Source of the DNA: Corallococcus caeni
GTDB taxonomy: Bacteria > Myxococcota > Myxococcia > Myxococcales > Myxococcaceae
Direction of reading: 5' to 3'
DNA: 64,000 bases
Assembly (NCBI RefSeq): GCF_036245865.1
Contig: NZ_BTTW01000010.1
Span: forward strand, 124,001 to 188,000
Part shown: piece by piece, positions 33,968-41,196 of the stretch
Layout: each line of letters opens with the position of its first letter
Numbering within the stretch: the stretch's first letter is position 1
The notes under the pieces: model-generated
Told to the model about the DNA's origin: nothing
Seen by the model: the letters and a program-made list of their open reading frames with translations, nothing else
Databases searched by the model: none
Program-made: the position numbers and the translations under genes

Positions 33968-34258
33968 AGGTCCCGGAGCCGCATCCGCGACTCCCCTGCT
34001 CCGCATGACGGTCGAGGAAAGAGCAGCCGACCTGGCGCTTCCTTCCACTCATCTTCGCTTCGCATCCGCACGCAACAGCCGACGCGGCGAGCAGCACGCG
34101 GATCCGCTGCATGCGGGTCCTCGCATGGGTGCGGTGAATGCTTGATGCGCGGCCCTTCATGAAGTCCCCCGGCCACCTCCAGGGAACGCATCCAGCACGC
34201 CGCCCCTCACGCTGAAGGCCGGAGTCCGAGCGACCAACGGAGCCCCTCCTTGAGGTGT

Positions 34259-34272
34259 GTTCCACGTGGAAC
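34259..34272. promoter_or_regulatory. parS: parS site, perfect 16-mer
   Basis: The palindrome extends to TGTTCCACGTGGAACA, the full 16-bp form matching the general parS consensus length. Confidence 0.93.
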
Positions 34273-34426
34273 ATGCGGGACCGGATGCTCGCCACGTCCC
34301 CTGCCCTGCGCTTCATCAAGCGCTTCAAGCCGGGCACTTCCACCACCGCGTCGACCAACTGGATACCGCTCCACTTGCTCGCAGGTACTTCGACCGGAGC
34401 CTCCGTGCGGACCGGAAGCCGCCCGT

Positions 34427-34440
34427 GTTCCACGTGGAAC
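34427..34440. promoter_or_regulatory. parS: parS site, perfect 16-mer
   Basis: Full TGTTCCACGTGGAACA, 168 bp after the previous one. Confidence 0.93.
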
Positions 34441-34733
34441 ACCGTTCGACCGTGCGGCCCTTGCTCCCCATGGCGGCCTGTCCGTCAGCACCTGCTTCAC
34501 AGGTTCGGACCCGGTTCGACGACTTCGCGCTCGTGCGCAGGTTCGGAAGTGCGGCGTGAAACGCACCGTCATGCACATGCCCGGTCCGGAGTTCCGACCG
34601 TCGGACCACGCCGGAACAACGGTGCGCGCTTCGTCCCCCGCGCACCGGCTCTCAGCTTCCACACGGGAAGGCGCCTTCACGCTCTCGGTGCCTCAACCCT
34701 GGGCTTCACCGACCAGACCTTCCGGCACCGCGT

Positions 34734-34747
34734 GTTCCACGTGGAAC
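34734..34747. promoter_or_regulatory. parS: parS site, perfect 16-mer
   Basis: Full TGTTCCACGTGGAACA, 307 bp after the previous one; followed by TGG as at 34,259 and 34,955. Confidence 0.93.
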
Positions 34748-34954
34748 ATGGCCAGCCATCCACGCGCCCCATCAACGCGGGGCTTCATGACGGGATGAGG
34801 CTGGAGGTTCCGCACAACAAAGGGGGGGACGCGTGGATCCATCGCCGCCGCATCTGCTTCATGCGTCCCGCGTCGGCAGTGCGGTTCACAGTGAGGCGTG
34901 TCCCCTGCCCTGCCTCCAGCGCTTCGCTTCATCCGGAGGCCGCGCCGGGGAACC

Positions 34955-34968
34955 GTTCCACGTGGAAC
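34955..34968. promoter_or_regulatory. parS: parS site, perfect
   Basis: Perfect palindrome flanked C and A; first of the closely spaced last three sites. Confidence 0.9.
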
Positions 34969-35052
34969 ATGGAGCGTCCCGCTCATTCTCATGACCCGAG
35001 CTTGGGTCCCAATCCCTGCGCTTCAATTCATCCACAGGCCGCACTGAGCACC

Positions 35053-35066
35053 GTTCCACGTGGAAC
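35053..35066. promoter_or_regulatory. parS: parS site, perfect
   Basis: Perfect palindrome flanked C and G, 98 bp after the previous one. Confidence 0.9.
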
Positions 35067-35148
35067 GTGGGGCCTCGTGAGCACCGACCCGTGGACCTCG
35101 GAAATCCATCCACCGTCAGGCTCTCGCTGCGCGAACCCGGCTGTGGAC

Positions 35149-35162
35149 GTTCCACGTGGAAC
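35149..35162. promoter_or_regulatory. parS: parS site, perfect, last of the array
   Basis: Perfect palindrome 96 bp after the previous one and only 20 bp from the stop codon of the VOC gene, which marks the right border of the array. Confidence 0.9.
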
Positions 35163-35182
35163 ACGCGCCGCCGCGATTTGCC

Positions 35183-35575
35183 TCAGCGTGACCAGGCGGC
35201 TCGCTGAAGCACGACGCGGTAGCCGTCCGGATCCTCGAAGGTCCTTCCGTTCGCGTCCCAGTACGGATTGCGCGACGGCACCGGCGCGAAGCCGGCGGCC
35301 TCCATGCGGTGGACTCGCGCCGACCACGCTTCCGGGTCCGGCACGTAGAACACCAGGAGGTGGTCCTCGGACGGGGCTCGCGGCGCTGGGTGTCCGCGCT
35401 CCACCGTGAACTCCAGGTGATACGGCGCACCCAGGTGCCCGAGCATCACGCCGTCGAACCCCGCGTGGTCCTCGAATCCTCCGAGCACCTCGAAGCCCAG
35501 CCCGTCCCGGTAGAAGCGCACCACCGCGTCCAGGTTCGTGGTCGGCCTCGCGACCCGCAGCTTCACCGTGTCCAT
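35183..35575 (-). CDS. VOC-family (glyoxalase/bleomycin-resistance-like) protein, 130 aa
   Basis: Two beta-alpha-beta-beta-beta modules are visible: VKLRVARPTTNLDAVVRFYRDGLGFEVLGGF at the start and LLVFYVPDPEAWSARVHRMEAAGFAPV followed by NPYWDANGRTFEDPDGYRVVLQ at the end. The last part is the usual VOC metal-site region (the E in TFEDPDGYRVV). It could be a lyase, dioxygenase or a binding protein; the substrate cannot be read. ATG at 35575 is divergent from the SDR gene, 99 bp apart, suggesting shared control. Confidence 0.85.
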   Translation of the reverse strand: MDTVKLRVARPTTNLDAVVRFYRDGLGFEVLGGFEDHAGFDGVMLGHLGAPYHLEFTVERGHPAPRAPSEDHLLVFYVPDPEAWSARVHRMEAAGFAPVPSRNPYWDANGRTFEDPDGYRVVLQRAAWSR

Positions 35576-35674
35576 GCGCAGCCCTCCCCTTCCGGAAACC
35601 GCATCCGAGTGGTGCCACACATCGGATGAGTTGACGCTCTTTTCGCGCGGCGCTCGGGCCTGCACCATGGGCCC

Positions 35675-36628
35675 ATGACCACGAAACAGCAGCCCCTGAA
35701 CTCCGGCTTCGGCGCGACCACCACCGCTCGTGAGGCGCTGGGCAACACGCGGCTGGATGGCATGGTCGCCATCGTGACCGGCGGCTACGCGGGCATCGGC
35801 CTGGAGACCACCCGCGCGCTCCAGGCCGCCGGTGCCACCGTCATCGTCCCCGCCCGGACACCCGACAAGGCCCGCGCCGCGCTCACCGGATGGGAGCGCG
35901 TGGAGCTGGAGCAGCTCGACCTCATCGACCCGGCTTCCGTTGATGCGTTCGCATCGCGCTTCCTCGCGTCCGGCCGGCCCCTGCACCTGCTCATCAACAA
36001 CGCGGGCGTCATGGCCGGGCCGCTCCGCCGCGATGCGCGCGGGTTCGAATCCCAGTTCGCCACCAACCACCTGGGCCACTTCCAGCTCACCGCCCGGCTC
36101 TGGCCCGCGCTGAAGCAGGCGAACGGCGCGCGCGTGGTGTGCTTGTCGTCGCGCGGCCACTTCTTCTCCGGCGTCGACTTCGAGGACCCCTTCTTCCAGC
36201 AGCGCCCCTACGACCCGTGGGTCGCCTACGGACAGTCGAAGACCGCGAACATCCTCTTCGCTGTCGGGCTCGATGCGCGCGGCGAAGCCCACCGCGTGCG
36301 CGCGTTCGCCGTGCACCCCGGCGGCATCCTCACGGAGCTGGTCCGGTCCATGCCCGAAGAAGAGGTCCGCGCCTCCATCGAGAACTCCAACAAGATCGAA
36401 CCGCTGAAGACGCCCGAGCAGGGCGCCGCGACCACGGTCTGGTGCGCGACCAGTCCCCAGCTCGCGGGCAAGGGTGGCGTCTATTGCGAGAACGTCGACA
36501 TCGCCGTGATGGCGCCCACCGATGCCACGGTCCGGCGCGGGGTGAAGGACTTCGCCGTGGATCCGAAGCGGGCCGACCGACTGTGGTCCGCGAGCGAGGC
36601 GTGGACCGGCGTTCGCTTCAACCCGTGA
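35675..36628 (+). CDS. Short-chain dehydrogenase/reductase, 317 aa
   Basis: Classical SDR fold: cofactor loop VAIVTGGYAGIGLETTRAL (TGxxxGxG, residues ~31-49), NNAGVMAG, catalytic Ser in VVCLSSRGHFFSG and YxxxK in WVAYGQSKTANILF, then the PGGILTEL turn. The arginine after strand 2 (VPARTPDKA) suggests NADP(H). It resembles retinol-dehydrogenase/WWOX-like oxidoreductases of 310-320 residues. It converges with a broken regulator gene whose end is 84 bp away, and is divergent from the VOC gene. Confidence 0.9.
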   Translation: MTTKQQPLNSGFGATTTAREALGNTRLDGMVAIVTGGYAGIGLETTRALQAAGATVIVPARTPDKARAALTGWERVELEQLDLIDPASVDAFASRFLASGRPLHLLINNAGVMAGPLRRDARGFESQFATNHLGHFQLTARLWPALKQANGARVVCLSSRGHFFSGVDFEDPFFQQRPYDPWVAYGQSKTANILFAVGLDARGEAHRVRAFAVHPGGILTELVRSMPEEEVRASIENSNKIEPLKTPEQGAATTVWCATSPQLAGKGGVYCENVDIAVMAPTDATVRRGVKDFAVDPKRADRLWSASEAWTGVRFNP

Positions 36629-36690
36629 TGCGCGGTCCTGGATGGAGTGTTCGAACCCCTGTCGAACGCCGCCCCGCGGATCCGGTGTCA

Positions 36691-36710
36691 CACCCGGACC
36701 TGACCGGGTG
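36691..36710. terminator. Hairpin between SDR gene and broken regulator
   Basis: A perfect 7-bp stem (CACCCGG at 36691-36697, CCGGGTG at 36704-36710) around a 6-base loop, two bases before the end of the regulator frame on the minus strand and 62 bp after the SDR stop. Confidence 0.45.
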
Positions 36711-36712
36711 AC

Positions 36713-37524
36713 TCAAGGCCGCGGAAACAGCTTCCACGCGCGCTCCAGATGGAGCCCGGGACGCAGCGCATGGAAGGACACGCGCAGCTCCCGCCCGTCC
36801 GGCTCCGAGTACGTGAGCGTGACGTTCGATCACCTTCAGCATGGATGGGGTCTCCACCACGTCGTGCTCGCTCCAAAGGCGCGCGAACTCCGGGCTCGCG
36901 GCCTGGAGCTTCTCCACCAGCGCATCGAACCCGCTGCGGTCCGCGGCCCTCGCGGCGTCCAGCCGGAACCCCGCCACGGCCCGGCGCACCGCCTGCGCCC
37001 ACGTCGGCATGCTCGCGCGACGGTCCGGATTCATGAACAGCTCCCACAGCGCGTTGCGCCCCCCCCGGAGCAGGCCGTGCCAGGTCCGAATAGAGGACCG
37101 TTGCCGCCGCGTTCCACGCAATGAGGTCCCAGCGCCGCATGGAGACCAGCGCCGGAAAGGGATGCGCGTCGAGGAGCCGTTGAAGCGCGTCGCTGACCGG
37201 ATCCGCTGCGCTCACGGCCCTGGGCGCGGGCCGGCCGTGCGCCAGTTCGAAGATGTGCAAACGCTCCGTCAGCGTGAGCCGGGGCGCGGCCACCAAGCGC
37301 TCCAGCAGCGGCTCCGAGACGTGGATGTCCCTCCCCTGCTCCAGTCACGTGTACCCACTGACGCCCACGTCGGCGAGGCGGGCCAGCTCCTCGCGCCGCA
37401 GGCCCGGCGTGCGCCGCCGCGAACCGGAGCGGAGCCTCACGTCCTCCGGCCGCACGCGCTCACGGCGGCTGCGAAGAAATCGCGTGAGCTCTGCGCGCCC
37501 GGGGCTGCGGGCGGAGTCCGTCAT
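36713..37524 (-). pseudogene. Broken XRE/MmyB-type transcriptional regulator
   Basis: In the minus strand from ATG 37524 the sequence codes for an N-terminal HTH (RSRRERVRPEDVRL, TPGLRREELARLADVGVSGYT) followed by LEQGRDIHVSEPLLERL and the MmyB ligand-binding region (LDAHPFPALVSMRRWDLIAWNAAATVLYSDL). Three lesions break it: a TGA at 37347-37345 where homologues have TGG (YTWLEQGRD), a frame change near a run of eight C at 37059-37066, after which it continues as ALWELFMNPDRR, and a second frame change near 36830, after which VTLTYSEPDGRELRVSFH completes the family's C-terminus. Intact, it would be about 270 residues. It was probably the divergent or linked regulator of the SDR/VOC genes. Confidence 0.85.
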
Positions 37525-37605
37525 GCGGCCGCACGTCAGGCCATCACTCCACTCGGGGCACAGGCCCACGCGGCGCGGACCTTGAGCGCGGCGCGGTCTC
37601 CCTCC

Positions 37606-38014
37606 TGCCCGACGCCGCCCAACTGGTCCGACTGTCGGACCAGTTCATCGGGTGCGCCACCGCCGAGCGGTCCAGCAGGGTGCTCTCTTCGGATCACCCT
37701 GCTGCTCCCTGCCCGACGCCGCCCCAACTGGTCCGACTGTCGGACCAGTTCATCGGGTGCGCCACCGCCGGGGCGGCCCAGCAGGATGCTCTCTTCGGAT
37801 CACCCTGCTGCTCCCTGCCCGACGCCGCCCCAACTGGTCCGACTGTCGGACCAGTTCATCGGGTGCGCCACCGCCGGGGCGGCCCAGCAGGATGCTCTCT
37901 TCGGATCACCCTGCTGCTCCCTGCCCGACGCCGCCCCAACTGGTCCGACTGTCGGACCAGTTCATCGGGTGCGCCACCGCCGGGGCGGCCCAGCAGGATG
38001 CTCCCTTCGGATCA
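37606..38014. repeat. Four-copy tandem array, 106-bp period, of a palindromic element
   Basis: Each unit carries a 25-base palindrome with 12-bp arms and a 1-base centre (left arm AACTGGTCCGAC; copies start at 37621, 37726, 37832 and 37938), then about 80 bp including a second inverted repeat CAGCAGG...CCTGCTG. Periods are 105, 106 and 106 bp. Copies 2 and 3 are identical as far as I can see; copy 1 differs at several positions (for example CCGAGCGGTCC for CCGGGGCGGCC), and copy 4 ends early with CTCCCTTCGG. One degenerate copy of the palindrome lies 28 kb away at 9552. Confidence 0.9.
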
Positions 38015-38018
38015 ATCC

Positions 38019-38038
38019 GTGACGCGGATCCGCGTCAC
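38019..38038. repeat. Perfect 20-bp palindrome
   Basis: GTGACGCGGATCCGCGTCAC is fully self-complementary. It lies directly after the palindrome array and 108 bp beyond the rsmG stop codon. It could be a protein-binding operator or part of the repeat cluster; its role is unknown. Confidence 0.7.
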
Positions 38039-38145
38039 CGCTCCAGCTTCGCCATCGGCCACTGAAGCAGGCTCGGCGTTCTCGGGAGCGGGCTCGCGCT
38101 GGCCCCTGCCCCCTCGAAGTTTGATCAAGCCGGGAGTGCCCTCCC

Positions 38146-38799
38146 CTACCCCTTCGTGAACACCGCGACCTGACGCTCGGCGCCGGAGAACGGGAGCCGA
38201 TACGCCCGGGCGGACACCACGCGCAGGTTGCGCTCCGCCGCGCGCGCCTGGAGTTCCGCGTCCGTCTGCGCCTTGCCCAGCATCGCCACCACGCGCCCAC
38301 CCTCCTCCACGTACGCGGGCGCCAGGCCGAGCCAGTCCGGCAGGTCCATGAACGCGCGCGCGATGAGCACCTGCGCGCGCGGGATCCCTTCCGTCTCCGG
38401 CTTTCCTTCCGCTCGAGCGTGCAGCCCGCGCACCCCGGTGAGTCCCAGGCTGGCGGCGGCGGCCTTGATGAACGCGATCTTCTTGCCCACCGTGTCCACC
38501 AGCGTCACGCCCAGGCCCGGAAGCGCCAGCCGGAGCGGCAGCCCCGGGAAGCCCGCGCCCGCGCCCAAATCCAGGAGCGACGTCGCGCCCGTCACCTCCG
38601 GCAGCACCGCCAGCGAGTCCAGGAAGTGCTTCTCCAGCACCTCCTCCGGCGCGGTGATGGCCGTGAGGTTCACCTTCGCGTTCCACTTCAGGAGCTCCGC
38701 CATCAGCCGCTGGAGCTGGGGCCCCACGTCCGGCCCCACCGTCACGCCCAACGCACTGCATCCGGATGCCAGCTGATCTGAGAACCGCGCGTTATCCAC
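38146..38799 (-). CDS. rsmG: 16S rRNA (guanine-527-N7)-methyltransferase RsmG, 217 aa
   Basis: RsmG methylates G527 of 16S rRNA with S-adenosylmethionine. The family motif HFLDSLAVLP, the SAM loop SLLDLGAGAGFPGLPL (residues 74-89) and VTLVDTVGKKIAFIK (strand 2) are present, then ARAFMDLPDWL. GTG at 38799 has GGAGG 4 bases upstream. This start codon lies within a perfect DnaA box (TTATCCACA, 38792-38800). It follows mnmG on the same strand, 76 bp away, as the classical gidA-gidB pair. Confidence 0.94.
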   Translation of the reverse strand: MDNARFSDQLASGCSALGVTVGPDVGPQLQRLMAELLKWNAKVNLTAITAPEEVLEKHFLDSLAVLPEVTGATSLLDLGAGAGFPGLPLRLALPGLGVTLVDTVGKKIAFIKAAAASLGLTGVRGLHARAEGKPETEGIPRAQVLIARAFMDLPDWLGLAPAYVEEGGRVVAMLGKAQTDAELQARAAERNLRVVSARAYRLPFSGAERQVAVFTKG

Positions 38800-38800
38800 A
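38792..38800 (+). promoter_or_regulatory. DnaA box, perfect, overlapping rsmG start
   Basis: TTATCCACA matches the strict consensus. Its bases 38797-38799 are the GTG start codon of rsmG read on the minus strand, so DnaA binding would compete with translation-start sequence conservation at the DNA level only. Confidence 0.75.
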
Positions 38801-38864
38801 ACACCTCCACCCCGAAGGGCCCTTCAAGTCCTTGGAATCACTCAGGGGAAATCCATCCCCAGAA

Positions 38865-38873
38865 TTGTCCACA
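38865..38873 (+). promoter_or_regulatory. DnaA box-like site, one mismatch
   Basis: TTGTCCACA differs from the consensus only at position 3. It begins 11 bp before the perfect box at 38876, in the same orientation, one helical turn apart. Confidence 0.6.
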
Positions 38874-38875
38874 CG

Positions 38876-38884
38876 TTATCCACA
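38876..38884 (+). promoter_or_regulatory. DnaA box, perfect, overlapping mnmG stop
   Basis: TTATCCACA. Its first three bases form the TAA stop codon of mnmG on the minus strand. With the two sites at 38792 and 38865 it gives three boxes in one orientation in 93 bp, mainly in the mnmG-rsmG gap. Confidence 0.75.
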
Positions 38885-40717
38885 ACCCTCTTCCTGATCA
38901 CTTGACGGCCCCTGCCCGCGCTTGAGCGCGACCAGGAGCAGCGACACCGCGGCCGGCGTCAGGCCCGGAATCCGCCGCGCCTGCCCCACCGTCCCGGGCC
39001 GGTGCGCGGACAGCTTCTCCACCGCCTCCGTCCCCAGACCGCGCACGTCCGTGAAGCGGAACGCGTCCGGGATGCGCCAGCGGTCGGTCGCCTCCGCCTC
39101 GCGCGCCGCGGCCCGGGCGGCCTGGGCGATATAGCCCTCGTACTTCACCTCCACCTCCACCTCCTCCGCCACGTCGGAGGTGAGCGCCGGGAAGTCCTCG
39201 CGCTCCTGCGCCAGCTGCGCGTACGTCACCTCCGGGCGCTTGAGCCGCATCGCCAGGCCGGTGCGCTTGAGCCGCGCCACCTCCGCCGTCACCGCGTGGG
39301 CCCGCGCTTCGGCGCGCTCCAGGGCCTCCTTCGGCAGCAGCCCCACGCGATGCCCGTGACGCGCGAGCCGCAGGTCCGCGTTGCCCTCGCGCAGCTTCAG
39401 CCGGTGCTCGGAGCGGCTGGTGAACATGCGGAACGGTTCGTCCACGCCCTTCGTCACCAGGTCATCCACGAGCACCGCGCCGTGCGCCTCGTCGCGGCCC
39501 ACGGCGAGCGCCGGTTCGCCCTTCACCTGGAGCGCCGCCTGGATGCCGGCCCACAGCCCCTGGAAGGCGGCCTCCTCGTAGCCGGAGGTGCCGTTGAGCT
39601 GCCCCGCGAAGTACAGGCCCGCGACGGCCTTCGTCTCCAGCGTGGGGTGCAGCTGCGTGGGCGGCGCGTAGTCGTACTCCACCGCGTAGCCGTAGCGGAC
39701 CACCTCCACGCGGGACAGGCCGGGGATGGTGCGCAGGAAATCCAACTGCACGTCCGCGGGCATGCTGGTGGACAGGCCCGCCGGGTACACGAGCGGCGAC
39801 GTGGGCCCCTCCGGTTCGAGGAACACCTGGTGCCGTTCGCGCGCGGCGAAGCGCACCACCTTGTCCTCCAGCGACGGGCAGTACCGGGGCCCCCGCCCCA
39901 CGATGTCCCCCTGGAACAGCGGCGAGCGGTGCAGGTTGTCGCGCAGGAGCCGGTGCGTCGCCTCCGTCGTCGCGGTGAGGCCGCACATCACGGCGGGCTG
40001 ACGCGGAAACGGCAGGCCCTCTTCCATCCGCGTGCGCCAGGAGAACGGCCGCACGCCGGTGTCCCCCGGCTGCGGCGTGACAGCGTCCCAGTCGATGCTG
40101 TCCCGGGACAGGCGCGCGGGCGTGCCCGTCTTGAAGCGGCCCAGCGTGAAGCCCAGCGCGTGCAGCGACTCCGACAGGCCGCGCGCGGCTTCGTCCCCCA
40201 GCCGGCCGCCGACCTCCTTCTGCTCGCCCACGTGCATGAGCGCTCGCAGGAAGGTGCCGGTGGTGAGGAGCACCGCGCGGGCCACCACCTGCGTGCCGTC
40301 CCCCAGCACGACTCCCTTCACCCTCCCCTCCTCCGCGACGACGGCGGCCACTTCACCCTCGCGCACGGTGAGGTTGGCTTGCGCGAAGAGGACGGCCTGC
40401 ATGCCGGCGGCGTAGGCGTCGCGGTCGCAGAGGACGCGGGTGGCCTGCACGGCGGGGCCCTTGGAGGGATTGAGCGTCTTGACGTGCGTGCCCGCGAGAT
40501 CCGCCGCGCGCCCCATCTGTCCCCCGAGCGCATCCAGCTCGCGCACCAGGTGGCCCTTGGCGGTGCCGCCCACGGCGGGGTTGCAGCTCATCACGGCGGC
40601 GCGCTCGCGCTTGAGCGTCACGCCCAGGGTGGACAGGCCCATGCGCGCGCACGCGAGCGCCGCCTCGCAGCCCGCGTGGCCCAGCCCCACCACGACGATG
40701 TCGTATCGGAGTTCCAT
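38876..40717 (-). CDS. mnmG: tRNA uridine-5-carboxymethylaminomethyl modification enzyme MnmG (GidA), 613 aa
   Basis: The FAD site is IVVVGLGHAGCEAALACARMG at the N-terminus; SCNPAVGGTAKGHLVRELDALGG and the NPSKGPAVQATR loop are MnmG hallmarks, as are GRGPRYCPSLEDK and LYFAGQLNGTSGYEEAAFQGL. The C-terminal tRNA-binding helical part ends with PGLTPAAVSLLLVALKR. With MnmE (encoded at 52402-53820) it modifies the wobble uridine of several tRNAs. ATG at 40717 was chosen because the frame further upstream is shadow. The stop codon lies inside a DnaA box. Confidence 0.95.
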   Translation of the reverse strand: MELRYDIVVVGLGHAGCEAALACARMGLSTLGVTLKRERAAVMSCNPAVGGTAKGHLVRELDALGGQMGRAADLAGTHVKTLNPSKGPAVQATRVLCDRDAYAAGMQAVLFAQANLTVREGEVAAVVAEEGRVKGVVLGDGTQVVARAVLLTTGTFLRALMHVGEQKEVGGRLGDEAARGLSESLHALGFTLGRFKTGTPARLSRDSIDWDAVTPQPGDTGVRPFSWRTRMEEGLPFPRQPAVMCGLTATTEATHRLLRDNLHRSPLFQGDIVGRGPRYCPSLEDKVVRFAARERHQVFLEPEGPTSPLVYPAGLSTSMPADVQLDFLRTIPGLSRVEVVRYGYAVEYDYAPPTQLHPTLETKAVAGLYFAGQLNGTSGYEEAAFQGLWAGIQAALQVKGEPALAVGRDEAHGAVLVDDLVTKGVDEPFRMFTSRSEHRLKLREGNADLRLARHGHRVGLLPKEALERAEARAHAVTAEVARLKRTGLAMRLKRPEVTYAQLAQEREDFPALTSDVAEEVEVEVKYEGYIAQAARAAAREAEATDRWRIPDAFRFTDVRGLGTEAVEKLSAHRPGTVGQARRIPGLTPAAVSLLLVALKRGQGPSSDQEEGCG

Positions 40718-41196
40718 CGCGTCCCGGGGGGTATCACGCCCGGACGCGTCCGTGGCAAGCCGGGGCGCGAGGACACCGTCCACCCGGCGGGTTCCTCCCC
40801 TGCCCGGTCCCCGGGCCCAATCACAGACATGCCCGACGAGTTCGGGAGCACGCGAGGCGGACGGTGGGAGGGGTAACAACGCCGCCCGCCTCGCGCGCAC
40901 CAGTCATCGTGGATCCGTCAAGGGCGCGCCGGACACACCGGTGGCGTCTCTGGCCCGTCGACGGCGATGGCATCCATGGGACCTGCCCGCACGAGTCCCC
41001 CGGCCCTCGTGCCTTCACATGGCGTCGCACACACGGGGGGCCAAAGCCTGCCCAGGCGGTGAGGGCGCATGGGGGTTTCGGACTCGAACCAGCGAGGCCG
41101 GCGGACCGCCCGTGTGCGCGACGGGGAAGGGTATAGCGGGGGGGTCTGACATTCCGGATTCCGGGCCCTTCACCGAGGGCCCGGAACCGCACGGCG
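40718..41196. other. Intergenic region upstream of mnmG
   Basis: 479 bp. It holds the mnmG promoter and, at its right end, the terminator hairpin of the cysteine-rich lipoprotein gene (41159-41186). The minus-strand sequence around 41085-41100 reads GGTTCGAGTCC, as in a tRNA T-loop, but no acceptor or T-stem pairing can be made. I see no gene. Confidence 0.6.
41159..41186 (-). terminator. Hairpin terminator of cysteine-rich lipoprotein gene
   Basis: A perfect 11-bp stem, TTCCGGGCCCT at 41159-41169 with its complement at 41176-41186, and a 6-base loop. It starts 10 bp beyond the lipoprotein stop codon (41197) in the direction of transcription. Confidence 0.6.

Larger units (their letters stand above)
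31431..35182. other. 3.7-kb gene-free region carrying the parS array
   Basis: No reading frame here has family resemblance, a convincing start with ribosome site, or consistent codon use: the open frames contain short repeats derived from parS (for example translated as VPRGT or STWNT) in all frames. The region holds 13 perfect parS palindromes, two variants and several decayed copies, spaced roughly 80-680 bp apart and densest at 33.0-34.0 and 34.95-35.16 kb. Short recurring flanks such as CACGAGCACTCGCGCGACGA (three copies near 33.1-33.3 kb) show local duplication. Confidence 0.85.
37525..38145. other. Intergenic region with palindrome array
   Basis: 621 bp between the broken regulator and rsmG. 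It is filled mostly by the four-copy tandem array (37606-38014) and a 20-bp palindrome at 38019-38038. The open frames across it run through a 106-bp period, which is not a multiple of three, so they change meaning in each copy and are not genes. Confidence 0.8.

Noticed and set aside
37606-38014. CRISPR array
   Set aside because: The repeat units are contiguous 106-bp copies with no unique spacers, and no cas gene is present.
37652-38159. Open frames across the palindrome array
   Set aside because: The 106-bp period is not a multiple of three, and the predicted peptides only repeat because of the DNA.
41075-41105. tRNA-like T-loop (GGTTCGAGTCC on the minus strand)
   Set aside because: Only three T-stem pairs can form, no acceptor stem matches, and no anticodon arm is visible in the expected 60-70 bases upstream.
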